Source: VRUE01 sp040904405 (lineage in GTDB: Bacteria; Actinomycetota; Thermoleophilia; Solirubrobacterales; 70-9). Taken from it: DNA of 15,215 bases. The notes under the pieces are model-generated. The model was not told the origin of the DNA and made no database searches. It saw only the letters and a program-made list of their open reading frames with translations. The translations under genes were made by a program, and so were the position numbers. Position 1 is the first letter of the stretch, and every line of letters starts with the position of its first letter. Shown here piece after piece: positions 1-8,238 of the stretch. The stretch lies in NCBI GenBank assembly GCA_040904405.1, contig JBBDTK010000147.1:1-15215 (forward strand). The letters are read 5' to 3'.

Positions 1-3000
1 GCCTGCTCGACGGTCTCGATCTGGGTGGCGATGCCGACGTGGCAGGTGTCGAGCTGGCAGCCACGGCAGATCGTGCAGCCGAGGCTGACCATCGCCAGGG
101 TGCCGAAGCCGACCCGGTTGGCGCCGAGGCAGTGCAGCTTGACGATGTCGTGGCCGGTGCGGTAGCCGCCGTCGGCCCAGATCTCGACCCGGTTGCGCAG
201 GCCGGCCTCCATCAGCGCCCTGTGCACGGCGCGGGTGCCGATGTCCGAGGGCAGGCCGACGTGGCGCAGGGCGTGCTGGCGGGCGGCGCCGGTGCCGCCC
301 TCGAAGCCCGAGAGGGTGATGATGTCGGCGCCGGCCTTGGCGATGCCGAGCCCGATCGTGCCGATGTTCGGCACCACCGGCACCTTGACCGAGACGCGGA
401 CGTCGGGGTTGACCGTCTTCAGCTCGTCGATCAGCTCGGCCAGATCCTCGATCGAGTAGAGGTCGTGGTTGTTGGAGGGTGAGATCAGGTCGGTGCCCGG
501 CGCCGCGTTACGCGCCGCGGCGACCTTCTCGGAGACCTTCTTGCCGGGCAGGTGGCCGCCCTCGCCGGGCTTGGCGCCCTGGCCGATCTTGATCTCGGCG
601 ACGTAGGAGGAGTTGAGCATCTCGGCCGAGACGCCGAAGCGGCCCGAGGCGACCTGCTGGCCGCGCCACTTGCGGTACTTGCCGTACATGTCGCGGATCT
701 CGCCGCCCTCGCCGTTGACGCAGAGGATGTTGATCGCCTTCGCCGCCTCCGCATAGGCGCGGAAGGCGGGCTCGGACTGCGAGCCGAAGCTCATCGAGGA
801 GATCACCACCGGGTAGTCGTGGTGGCCGACGCCGGCGTCGACCGTCGCCGGGTCGACCGGCTCGCGGTCGCCCACCAGCCCCATGATGTGGCGCATCGAG
901 ATCGGGCTCTTGCTCTCCAGGTCGCGCACCTTCTCGCTGTATTCGGCGTACTCGCCGGAGCCGTTGGCGGTGGCGATCGCCGCCTTGTAGACCTTCGGGT
1001 AGAAGCGGAACGTCTTTGCCGGTTTGGCGTCCTCGTCGCCGCTCAGCACCCGCGCCCGCCCGTTGCTGTCCTCGTCGAGCGCGGCGAAGCCGACCCCGAC
1101 CGCCTCGGAGGCGGCGAAGGCCTCGGTCTGGAAGATCTCGGCCAGCTCGGGCCTGACCCCGATCGAGGAGAACTGGCGAGCGTAGCCGCGCACCTCGTGG
1201 ATGCCGATCGTCGAGATCACTTTCTCGATCCCCTTCTCCAGCGCCGCGCAGAGGTTGCCGATATCGGCCTCGTAGTCCTCGACGCAGATCACCTCGACCA
1301 TCGTGTAGGGGCAGACGCCGTTGGCGCCCAGCCCGAGGGCGAGCATCGTGTCGTGGACGTTGCGGATCGCCGCCGAGCGCAGGACCAGGCCGCAGCGGCG
1401 GCGCAGGTTGGTCTCGCCCGGCTCGACCCGGAACTGCTTCAGCGCCTGGTCGACGGCTGAGATGGCGAGGTGGGGATCGAGGTAGCGGCGCTCGGCGTCA
1501 TAGACGGTGCGGTCGGTCAGCACCAGCAGCTCGGCGCCGTCGCGGACCGTCTTCACCGCCTCCTGCTTGATCCGCTCGATCGCGCCCTGGGTCGTCTCCG
1601 ACTCGAGCAGTGAGATGTCGACGGCGCCGGCCCGGCCGCGGAACTCCTCCCAGAGGTCCTCGAGCAGGTAGGTCTGGTTCGCGCGGGCGATCTCCCGGTA
1701 GGTCTTGTCGGAGAGCGGCGCCATCCCGTGATGGCCGCCGAGGATCACCGGGAACGAGGTCTCGACCGTGCCGGTGTCCTCGCCGGCGGCGTCGAGCGAC
1801 GGCCGGCGGCCGAAGACGGCGCGGGTCGAGAAGTGCTCCATCTCACGCTCGCGGTCGATCGCCGGGTTGGTGACCACGGCGACCGTCTCCTTGAAGTAGT
1901 CGGCCAGGTTCTGGCGCTCGGGCGAGAGCGCCGCCAGCGGCCCGTCGTAGCCGAGCGAGCCGATCGGCTCGGCCCCGTTGGAGGCCATCTGCTGGACCAG
2001 TTTTACGTCGTCGCGCTGCCAGCCGAAGCCGGCGAGGACCCGGTCGACGACCTTGACCGGCTCTTCGGGGCCGGCGTCGGAGTAGCCCGGCACGTCGCCG
2101 CCCTCGAGCGGGCCGCCGGTCTGCAGCGCCCGCTCGTAGGGGGCCGCGTCCTCGCTGCCGTTGCGGGCCAGCCAGCGATCGCGGACGGTGCGCAGCATCT
2201 CGTCGTGGCAGCGCAGGGTCGAGCGCTTGCGCTCGCGATCGATCTCCACCATGGCCTTCTCGCCGGGGGCGAGCGGCTTCGGCTCGGCGACCATCTCGGC
2301 GACCGCGACGACGCCGGGCTCGGAGCTGAAGACGTGGTCCTCGCCGGTCTCCATCTGCCAGAGCGGGCGCAGGCCGAGCGCGTCGGCGGAGAAGACGCAC
2401 TCGTCGCCGTGGCGGGCGATCAGCGCCACCGGGCCCTGCGCGAAGGGGCCCATCGTCTGCCGCAGGTACATGTAGAAGCGGTGCAGATCGGCGGGCAGCG
2501 AGCGGATCTCTTCGACGATCGGCGGCACCACCATCTCCATCGCCTCGGCGAGGCTGAGCCCGTCGCGGCTGACCAGGGTGTCGATCGTCCGGTTGAGGTC
2601 CTGCGAGTCGGAGTTGCCCGGCTCGATCGGCACACCGAGCATGCGCGCCTCCTGGCGCAGCTGCTCGATCGTGTTGATCTCGCCGTTGTGGCCGAGCACC
2701 GAGAACGGCTGCACGCGTTTGAACGAGGGCCAGGTGTTGGTCGAGTAGCGGTTGTGGCCGAAGCAGCCGATCGTCTCGAAGCGCTCGTCGCGCAGGTCGG
2801 GGTAGTACTCGCCGAGGACCTTCGGCGCGCCCATCACCTTGTAGACGCAGGTGGTGGCCGAGAGCGACGGGACGTGGACGCCGAGCCGCTCCTCCAGCTC
2901 GACGATCAGGTCGAAGAGGACGCGATCGCGCTGCGAGGCGTCGGCGAGCAGGCCGGCGAGCTGCCAGAAGTGCGGCTCCTCCTCGCGCGCGGTCGGGCCG

Positions 3001-3458
3001 AGCGCGGGCGAGTCGACGACGCCGATCCGCTCGGCGAGGATGCGGAAGCCGCCCTGGCCGAGGATCTCACGAGCGTCGTGCTGGATCTTCTCGAGGTCCT
3101 GCGAGCGCTCGACGAAGACGTGGGCGACGGCGAAGGCGTCGTCGAGGGCGAGCGAGGGATCGTGGCCGCCGGTGCGCACCTCCTCCGCCCAGATCCTGCG
3201 CGGGATGTCGACCAGCAGGCCGCAGCCGTCGCCCTCGCCGTCGATGTTGCCGGCGCGGTGGAGCATCTTCTGCAGCGCCGGGATCGCCCGCTCGATCGGC
3301 TCGTGGCTGGGCGTCGCGTCTTTGCGCACGGAGGCGTAGATCGCGCAGGCGTCCTTGTCCTCGACGCTGGGGGGCGAGACGAGTGGCCGGTACGGCAGCT
3401 CTGGCGAGTAGCGGAGAACGCCCTCGCCGCGAAGCTCACGGGACTGGGTATGGGACAT
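1..3458 (-). CDS. gltB: Glutamate synthase large subunit (GltB), 3'-truncated by window edge
   Basis: This enzyme makes glutamate from glutamine and 2-oxoglutarate, the second half of GS-GOGAT ammonia assimilation. The frame is open from ATG 3458 to the edge, about 1152 codons; family members are about 1500, so the C-terminal beta-helix domain is off-window. Cys38 (DACAIYA) is the likely class II amidotransferase nucleophile, exposed after removal of a 37-residue propeptide. HNRYSTNTWP and HNGEINT follow in the same domain. A central domain covers roughly residues 480-770 and the FMN/2-oxoglutarate synthase domain starts near 820. Cys1128-x5-Cys1134-x4-Cys1139 matches the 3Fe-4S ligand spacing of GltB. 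GGGAGG lies just upstream of the ATG. The segment SPSNNHDLYSIEDL differs from the usual SPPPHHDIYSIEDL. The start is 98 nt past the thrB stop, with its own promoter. A gltD partner, if present, is off-window. The family call is very secure; whether NADPH or ferredoxin is the donor is not resolved. Confidence 0.96.
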   Translation of the reverse strand, partial: MSHTQSRELRGEGVLRYSPELPYRPLVSPPSVEDKDACAIYASVRKDATPSHEPIERAIPALQKMLHRAGNIDGEGDGCGLLVDIPRRIWAEEVRTGGHDPSLALDDAFAVAHVFVERSQDLEKIQHDAREILGQGGFRILAERIGVVDSPALGPTAREEEPHFWQLAGLLADASQRDRVLFDLIVELEERLGVHVPSLSATTCVYKVMGAPKVLGEYYPDLRDERFETIGCFGHNRYSTNTWPSFKRVQPFSVLGHNGEINTIEQLRQEARMLGVPIEPGNSDSQDLNRTIDTLVSRDGLSLAEAMEMVVPPIVEEIRSLPADLHRFYMYLRQTMGPFAQGPVALIARHGDECVFSADALGLRPLWQMETGEDHVFSSEPGVVAVAEMVAEPKPLAPGEKAMVEIDRERKRSTLRCHDEMLRTVRDRWLARNGSEDAAPYERALQTGGPLEGGDVPGYSDAGPEEPVKVVDRVLAGFGWQRDDVKLVQQMASNGAEPIGSLGYDGPLAALSPERQNLADYFKETVAVVTNPAIDREREMEHFSTRAVFGRRPSLDAAGEDTGTVETSFPVILGGHHGMAPLSDKTYREIARANQTYLLEDLWEEFRGRAGAVDISLLESETTQGAIERIKQEAVKTVRDGAELLVLTDRTVYDAERRYLDPHLAISAVDQALKQFRVEPGETNLRRRCGLVLRSAAIRNVHDTMLALGLGANGVCPYTMVEVICVEDYEADIGNLCAALEKGIEKVISTIGIHEVRGYARQFSSIGVRPELAEIFQTEAFAASEAVGVGFAALDEDSNGRARVLSGDEDAKPAKTFRFYPKVYKAAIATANGSGEYAEYSEKVRDLESKSPISMRHIMGLVGDREPVDPATVDAGVGHHDYPVVISSMSFGSQSEPAFRAYAEAAKAINILCVNGEGGEIRDMYGKYRKWRGQQVASGRFGVSAEMLNSSYVAEIKIGQGAKPGEGGHLPGKKVSEKVAAARNAAPGTDLISPSNNHDLYSIEDLAELIDELKTVNPDVRVSVKVPVVPNIGTIGLGIAKAGADIITLSGFEGGTGAARQHALRHVGLPSDIGTRAVHRALMEAGLRNRVEIWADGGYRTGHDIVKLHCLGANRVGFGTLAMVSLGCTICRGCQLDTCHVGIATQIETVEQ

Positions 3459-3520
3459 CTCGACCTCCCGGTTTCCGCGCCTTCTCCGAGCGGGCGCGCG
3501 ACGGGTTGACAGGTTGGTGG

Positions 3521-3549
3521 ATTATAGGGGCGGCGGCCCTCCCCGTCCA
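3521..3549 (-). promoter_or_regulatory. Candidate sigma70-type promoter for gltB
   Basis: Reading the minus strand, TGGACG (3549-3544) is followed after exactly 17 nt by a perfect TATAAT (3526-3521). The ATTATA patch stands out in very GC-rich sequence. It sits in the 97-nt gap between the thrB stop and the gltB start, about 60 nt before the ATG. gltB can therefore be expressed separately from the threonine genes. No regulator site was recognised. Confidence 0.55.
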
Positions 3550-3555
3550 GACCCC

Positions 3556-4497
3556 TCACAGCTCGGGGACGTCGGCGCCGTGGGGGGTGAAGGGGAGGCG
3601 ATGGACGTCGGCCCAGCCGGCGCAGCGGGCCTCCAGCTCCTCGCTGACCTTGCCGGCGTCCTGCCAGGTGGTCCAGACGAGGACGGTCGGGCCGGCGCCG
3701 GAGATCGTCGCGCCGAGGGCGCCGAACTCGCGGGCGGAGTCGACCAGCTCCATCGAGCGCGGGTAGAGGTCGCGGCGGCGCGGCTGGTGGATGCTGTCGG
3801 CGAGCCCGGCGGCGACCAGGTCGAGGTCGGAGCGCTGCAGGCCGAGCACCAGGCGGGAGGCGGCGGCGATGTTGGCGACCGCGTCGGCGAGTGGCAGCTC
3901 GGCCGGGACCGCCCCACGGGCGCGCTCGGTCGAGACCGCCTCGGCGGGAATGGCCACGATGCCCTCGAGCCCGCTCGGGGGATCGAAGCGGACAGCGCTC
4001 ACCGCCCCGCCGGGCGCACTCGGCGCACCGTCGGCGCTCACCGCCCCGCCGGCCGCGCTCGGCGCACCGTCGGCGTCGCGGCCGCAGATCACGAAGCCGC
4101 CGTAGATCGCCGCCGCGACGTTGTCCGGGTGCCCCTCCAGCTCGGTCGCCCGGGCCAGCATCTCGCGCTTGGAGAGCGCCAGCTCGTAGAGGTGGTCGGC
4201 GGCGGCGAGGCCGGCGACGATCGCCGCCGCGCTGGAGCCGAGGCCGCGGGCGAGCGGCACGCCCCGCTTCAGCCGGAAGGCGATCCCGTCGGCCGGGTGC
4301 AGGCTCTCGAAGGCGCGCACGATCAGGTTGCCACGGTCGCTCGGCACCTCGAGCGGGCCCGGGTCGAAGGAGAACTCTCCCGCCTCTTCGACCTCCAGCT
4401 CGAGGAACATGTCCAGGGCGGCGGCCAGCACGTCGTAGCCCGGCCCGAGGTTGGCCGAGGAGGCGGGGACGCGGACCAGGCGGTGGCGGGCGGTCAA
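3556..4497 (-). CDS. thrB: Homoserine kinase (ThrB)
   Basis: This enzyme phosphorylates homoserine with ATP to give O-phosphohomoserine, the substrate of the ThrC encoded just upstream. It is a 313-residue GHMP-family kinase, a normal length. Visible motifs are VPASSANLGPGYD (residues 10-22), the phosphate-binding loop PLARGLGSSAAA (81-92), EGHPDN (121-126) and the C-terminal SGAGPT (266-271). The start is TTG, inside a 4-nt TTGA overlap with the thrC stop, and no clear Shine-Dalgarno is visible, so translation is probably coupled to thrC. Residues 143-168 are two 13-residue copies of DGAPSA(A/P)GGAVSA, a low-complexity insertion in a surface loop after the conserved YGGFVICG strand; it is encoded by a 39-bp tandem repeat. 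All catalytic motifs are intact, so the enzyme is expected to work. Confidence 0.95.
   Translation of the reverse strand: MTARHRLVRVPASSANLGPGYDVLAAALDMFLELEVEEAGEFSFDPGPLEVPSDRGNLIVRAFESLHPADGIAFRLKRGVPLARGLGSSAAAIVAGLAAADHLYELALSKREMLARATELEGHPDNVAAAIYGGFVICGRDADGAPSAAGGAVSADGAPSAPGGAVSAVRFDPPSGLEGIVAIPAEAVSTERARGAVPAELPLADAVANIAAASRLVLGLQRSDLDLVAAGLADSIHQPRRRDLYPRSMELVDSAREFGALGATISGAGPTVLVWTTWQDAGKVSEELEARCAGWADVHRLPFTPHGADVPEL
3995..4072. repeat. 39-bp tandem repeat, two copies, inside thrB
   Basis: Two adjacent 39-nt units (3995-4033 and 4034-4072) differ at only two bases. Because 39 is a multiple of 3, the repeat keeps the thrB frame and adds a 13-residue Ala/Gly/Ser/Pro block. It looks like a recent slippage duplication. 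Confidence 0.9.
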
Positions 4498-5528
4498 TCG
4501 AAGACGGCGCGCTCGACCGCGCCGATGTCGTTCTCGCAGTTGACCACCGGCGGCGCCTTCGAGAGCGCCGTGTCGGGGTCCTTGAGGCCGTGCCCGGTGA
4601 GCACGCAGACGACCGTCTGCGGCGGTGCCGCATCCTCGGCTACCGGCATGCCGTGGGCGAGCAGGCCGGCGACGGAAGCGGCCGAGGCGGGCTCGCAGAA
4701 GACCCCTTCGCTCGCCGCCAGCCAGCGGTAGGCGTCGAGGATCTGCCCGTCGGAGACGGCGGCGACGCGGCCGCGCGAGGCGGTGAAGGCGTCCATCGCC
4801 TCCTCCCAGCGGGCCGGGTTGCCGATCCGGATCGCCGAGGCGACGGTCTCCGGTTCGGCGACCGGCGCGCCGTGGACCAGCGGCGCCGCCCCCTCGGCCT
4901 GGAAGCCGTAGAGCGCCGGCGCCGCCTCCAGCTCCTGGAAGCCCTGCCAGTAGGCGGTCACGTTGCCGGCGTTGCCGACCGGGATCGCCAGCGCCCCCGG
5001 CGCCTCGCCGAGCTCCTCGACCACCTCGAAGGCGGCGGTCTTCTGGCCCTCGATCCGGTACGGGTTGACCGAGTTGACCAACTCGATCGGGTGCCGGTCG
5101 GCCAGCGCGCGGACGATCTGCAGCGCCTCGTCGAAGTTGCCCTGGAGGGCGATCACGCGGGCGCCGTGCATCAGCGCCTGGGCCAGCTTGCCGATCGCGA
5201 TCTTGCCCTCCGGCACGATCACCGCCCCGCGCAGCCCCGCCCGCGCCGCGTAGGCGGCGGCGCTGGCGGCCGTGTTGCCGGTCGAGGCGCAGATGATCGC
5301 CTCCGCCCCACGTCCCTTGGCGCGCGAGACCGCCACCGTCATCCCCCGGTCCTTGAACGACCCGGTCGGGTTCGCCCCCTCGAACTTCAGGTATGCCCGC
5401 GCCCCCAGCCGCTCGGAAAGTCGGTCGGCGGGGATAAGCGGGGTCGAACCCTCGTTGAGGCTGACGACCGGATCATCCGGCTCAAGTGACAAGCGCTCGC
5501 GGAATCTCTCGATCAGCGGAGCAGGCAT
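4494..5528 (-). CDS. thrC: Threonine synthase (ThrC)
   Basis: This PLP enzyme converts O-phosphohomoserine to threonine and phosphate. It is about 344 residues, the length of the short threonine synthase class known from actinobacteria and Thermus. The PLP lysine is Lys59 in NPTGSFKDRGM; the phosphate-cradle loop is ASTGNTAAS (81-89), and a second PLP-phosphate loop is PVGNAGN (183-189). Two in-frame ATGs exist, at 5534 and 5528. GGTGGGAG directly abuts the first, leaving no spacing, but lies 6 nt from the second, so I prefer 5528. The stop overlaps the thrB start by 4 nt. Between hom and this gene lies a large inverted repeat that could affect read-through or mRNA processing. Confidence 0.95.
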   Translation of the reverse strand: MPAPLIERFRERLSLEPDDPVVSLNEGSTPLIPADRLSERLGARAYLKFEGANPTGSFKDRGMTVAVSRAKGRGAEAIICASTGNTAASAAAYAARAGLRGAVIVPEGKIAIGKLAQALMHGARVIALQGNFDEALQIVRALADRHPIELVNSVNPYRIEGQKTAAFEVVEELGEAPGALAIPVGNAGNVTAYWQGFQELEAAPALYGFQAEGAAPLVHGAPVAEPETVASAIRIGNPARWEEAMDAFTASRGRVAAVSDGQILDAYRWLAASEGVFCEPASAASVAGLLAHGMPVAEDAAPPQTVVCVLTGHGLKDPDTALSKAPPVVNCENDIGAVERAVFD

Positions 5529-5552
5529 CAGCATCTCCCACCAGCTTCACAA

Positions 5553-5678
5553 GGGGGGGCGGGGGTCTTCACGGGAGCGCCTCCCCCGGCACCGCGGAGT
5601 GATCCTGCCCCGAAGGGGCACAAGATTGCACCCGCCGCAGGCGGGTGCTGGGCACTCCCGGGGAGACCCCCTCCCCCC
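5553..5678. repeat. Cloverleaf-like inverted repeat between hom and thrC
   Basis: The outer arms 5561-5581 and 5651-5671 are complementary at 18 of 21 positions and are extended outward by G7/C6 runs to about 28 bp. Inside lie two clean hairpins. One has a 9-bp perfect stem (5628-5636 with 5640-5648, 3-nt loop); the other has a 6-bp stem (5606-5611 with 5615-5620) whose loop reads UUCG-like in the minus transcript. The element starts right after the hom stop codon and ends about 20 nt before thrC. It has no T-tract on either strand. It could be a REP-like dispersed palindrome, an intra-operon processing structure or a partial terminator. Confidence 0.8.
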
Positions 5679-6905
5679 TCAAACGAACTCCTCCTCGATC
5701 ACCCTTATCGAGCGCGGCGCCGAGCGCAGCTGGTCGAGGCCGGCGATCTCCTCGACCGCGGCGGCGAAGCGCGACTCGAGGCACTCGTGGACGACCATCA
5801 CCAGGCGGGCGTCGTCGCCGATGCCGCGCTGGACGACGCTCTTGACCGAGATCTCGTTCTCACCCAGCACCTGGGCGATCCGCGCCAGCACCCCCGGTTC
5901 GTCGGCCACCTCGAGGTGCAGGTAGAAGGACGAGGTCAGGTCGGTGACCAGGGGCAGATGCTCGCGATCCTCGTGGACCCGGGCCTCGCCGGCCAGGATC
6001 GAGACCACGTCGCCGAGCACCGCGGAAGCGGTCTCGACGCCGCCGGCGCCGGGCCCCGACATGGTCACCTCGGTGATCGCCGGCGCCTCGACCATGACCG
6101 CGTTGAAGGGGCCGCCGATCGGCGCCAGCGGATGGCCGCTGTAGAGGAAGCAGGGGAAGACGCGGACGCCGATCCCCTGCTCGTGGCGCTCGGCGACGCC
6201 GAGCAGCTTCAGCGAGAGGTCGAGCTCCTTGGCGTAGGCGAGGTCGTCTGGCTGGATCGACTCGATCCCCTCGTAGGAGACCTGGGAGAGCGAGACCGGG
6301 GTGTGGAAGGCGAGCCGGGCGAGGATCGCCATCTTCGCCGCCGCGTCGGCGCCGTTGACGTCGTCGCCGGGGTCGGCCTCGGCGTAGCCCAGCTCCTGGG
6401 CGCGGGCCAGCGCCTCCTCGTAGGCGGCGCCGCTCGCCGCCATCTCGGTGAGGATGAAGTTGGTGGTGCCGTTGACGATGCCGAAGACCTTGTCGATCTC
6501 GGTCGCGCCAAAGCTCTCCTGGATCGTGCGGACGATCGGGATCGCCCCGGCCACCGCCGCCTCGAAGCGCAGCTGCACCCCGGCCGCGCGGGCGACCTCG
6601 AAGACCTCGTCCCCGTGCTGGGCGAGCAGCTGCTTGTTCGCGGTGACCACCGGCTTGCCGGCCCGCAGCGCCGCGAGCACGTACTCGCGGGCCGGCTCGG
6701 TGCCGCCGATCAGCTCGACGATCAGGTCCGAGCCGGCGAGGATCTGCTCGAAGTCGCCTTCGCCGCGGGTCAGCGTGCCGCTCAGCAGCGGCCGCCGCCC
6801 GGTCGCCGCCTCGACCGCGGCGGCGAGCTCGTCGAGCAGGCCGGCGAAGGCGCCGCCGACCGTGCCGCGCCCGAGCAGCCCGATGCGGGCCGGGTCAGGG
6901 GACAT
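5679..6905 (-). CDS. hom: Homoserine dehydrogenase (Hom)
   Basis: This enzyme reduces aspartate semialdehyde to homoserine with NAD(P)H, the branch point towards threonine and methionine. It is 408 residues, monofunctional, without a fused aspartokinase. An N-terminal Rossmann fold carries G12-R-G-T-V-G17. TANKQL holds Lys91, and GYAEADPGDDVNGADAAAK (173-191) contains the catalytic-region acidic residues and Lys191. A C-terminal ACT domain spans about residues 328-402 (FYLHLEVADEPGVLARI), the usual site for threonine feedback inhibition. The ATG lies 11 nt inside the end of lysA, and no strong ribosome-binding site is visible, which fits coupled translation. Its stop is followed at once by the large inverted repeat before thrC. 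Confidence 0.96.
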   Translation of the reverse strand: MSPDPARIGLLGRGTVGGAFAGLLDELAAAVEAATGRRPLLSGTLTRGEGDFEQILAGSDLIVELIGGTEPAREYVLAALRAGKPVVTANKQLLAQHGDEVFEVARAAGVQLRFEAAVAGAIPIVRTIQESFGATEIDKVFGIVNGTTNFILTEMAASGAAYEEALARAQELGYAEADPGDDVNGADAAAKMAILARLAFHTPVSLSQVSYEGIESIQPDDLAYAKELDLSLKLLGVAERHEQGIGVRVFPCFLYSGHPLAPIGGPFNAVMVEAPAITEVTMSGPGAGGVETASAVLGDVVSILAGEARVHEDREHLPLVTDLTSSFYLHLEVADEPGVLARIAQVLGENEISVKSVVQRGIGDDARLVMVVHECLESRFAAAVEEIAGLDQLRSAPRSIRVIEEEFV

Positions 6906-8202
6906 CGCGCGCGGTCAGGTCGTCGTAGGTCTCGCGACGGACGACGACCCGGGCCTCGCCGTCGCGGCAGAAGATCACCGGTGGGCGCGTCACGCCGTTG
7001 TAGTTGCTCGCCATCGCGTGGCCGTAGGCGCCGGTCGCCGGGGTGACCAGGACGTCGCCGACCGCCGGCGCCGCCAGCATCGCGTCGCGGACGAGCACGT
7101 CGCCGGACTCGCAGTGCATGCCGGCGATCGTCGCCGCGGTGTCCGGCGGCTCGCCGGCGCGGTCGGCGATCGTCGCCTCGTAGCGGGAGCCGTAGAGCAT
7201 CGGCCGCATGTTGTCCGACATGCCGCCGTCGACGGCGACGTAGGTGCGGACGCCGGGGATCTCCTTGACGGTGCCGACCCGGTAGGCGGTGAGGCCGGCG
7301 TTGCCGACCAGCGAGCGGCCCGGCTCGACCAGGACCCGCACACCGGGGCCGAAGACCTCGCGGACGCCGCGCGCCTTGACCTCGGCGTAGGCGTCGATCG
7401 AGGGCGGCTCGTCCGCGGCGGTGTAGGCAATGCCGAGGCCGCCGCCGACGTTGACCAGCCGGCACCAATCGCCGGCCAGCTCGCCGATCGCGCGGATCGC
7501 CAGCCTGTAGGGCTCGAGCTCGAAGATCTGCGAGCCGATGTGGGCGTGCAGGCCGACCAGCTCGAGCACGCCGGAGGCGAGCACGCGCTCGATCGCCCGC
7601 GCCGCCAGGCCGTCCGCGATCCCGAAGCCGAACTTCGAGTCGAGCTGGCCCGTCTGCACGTAGTCGTGGGTCGAGGGCTTGATCCCCGGCGTGACCCGGA
7701 TCAGCACCCGCTGGGGCGAGTCGAGCAGCCGCTCGCAGCGCTCGATCTCGTCGAAGGAGTCGAGGATCAGGTGGCCGACGCCGGCCCGGGCGGCGAGCAG
7801 GATCTCCTCGTCGCTCTTGTTGTTGCCGTGCATGTGGATGCGGGCCGGCTCGAAGCCCGCCCGCAGCGCCATGTGCAGCTCGCCGCCCGAGGCGACGTCG
7901 ACCGAGAGCCCCTCCGCGGCGAAGAGCCGGTAGGCGGCGGTGCAGGGGAAGGCCTTGCTGGCGAAGAGGACCTCGAAGTCCTCGCCGTGCCGGGCGAAGG
8001 CCTCGCGGTAGGCGCGGGCGCGGGCGCGCATGTCGTCCTCGGCGTAGACGTAGGCCGGGGTGCCGTGCTCGGCCGCCAGATCGACCACGTCGCAACCGGC
8101 TATCTCGAGGTGACCGCGCTCGTTGACGCGGCTACCGGCCGGGTAGACCGGGGATCCCGCGATCGGGTCGGCTAGGGCGCCCGCTTGGCCGCGCTCGGAC
8201 AT
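6895..8202 (-). CDS. lysA: Diaminopimelate decarboxylase (LysA)
   Basis: This enzyme catalyses the last step of lysine synthesis, decarboxylating meso-diaminopimelate. It is 435 residues, a fold-III (alanine racemase-like) PLP enzyme. The Schiff-base lysine is Lys83 in FASKAF. HIGSQ (221-225), the phosphate-binding GGGLG (253-257), EPGRS (293-297) and the dimer-interface CESGD (364-368, catalytic Cys) are all present, as is Tyr393 in TGAYGH. The start is ATG 8202. The preceding 20 nt contain no recognisable Shine-Dalgarno, so leaderless or coupled translation is possible. It lies 36 nt downstream of the membrane-protein gene and overlaps hom by 11 nt, so it is probably in the same transcript as hom, thrC and thrB. 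Confidence 0.96.
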   Translation of the reverse strand: MSERGQAGALADPIAGSPVYPAGSRVNERGHLEIAGCDVVDLAAEHGTPAYVYAEDDMRARARAYREAFARHGEDFEVLFASKAFPCTAAYRLFAAEGLSVDVASGGELHMALRAGFEPARIHMHGNNKSDEEILLAARAGVGHLILDSFDEIERCERLLDSPQRVLIRVTPGIKPSTHDYVQTGQLDSKFGFGIADGLAARAIERVLASGVLELVGLHAHIGSQIFELEPYRLAIRAIGELAGDWCRLVNVGGGLGIAYTAADEPPSIDAYAEVKARGVREVFGPGVRVLVEPGRSLVGNAGLTAYRVGTVKEIPGVRTYVAVDGGMSDNMRPMLYGSRYEATIADRAGEPPDTAATIAGMHCESGDVLVRDAMLAAPAVGDVLVTPATGAYGHAMASNYNGVTRPPVIFCRDGEARVVVRRETYDDLTARDVP

Positions 8203-8238
8203 GGCACGGCATTGTGACGGGAAAGCGGTCGCTTCCGA

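Noticed and set aside
1728..3509. Long plus-strand open frame (593 codons) and several others antisense to gltB
   Set aside because: They are shadows of the GC-rich minus-strand gene: the products are Arg/Asp/Val-biased low-information sequence, and the gltB motifs are unambiguous in the opposite strand.
3506..3528. Plus-strand TTGACA followed by TATAGG
   Set aside because: The spacing is only 11 bp, too short for a sigma70-type promoter, and no plus-strand gene follows; the minus-strand TATAAT with correct spacing is the better reading.
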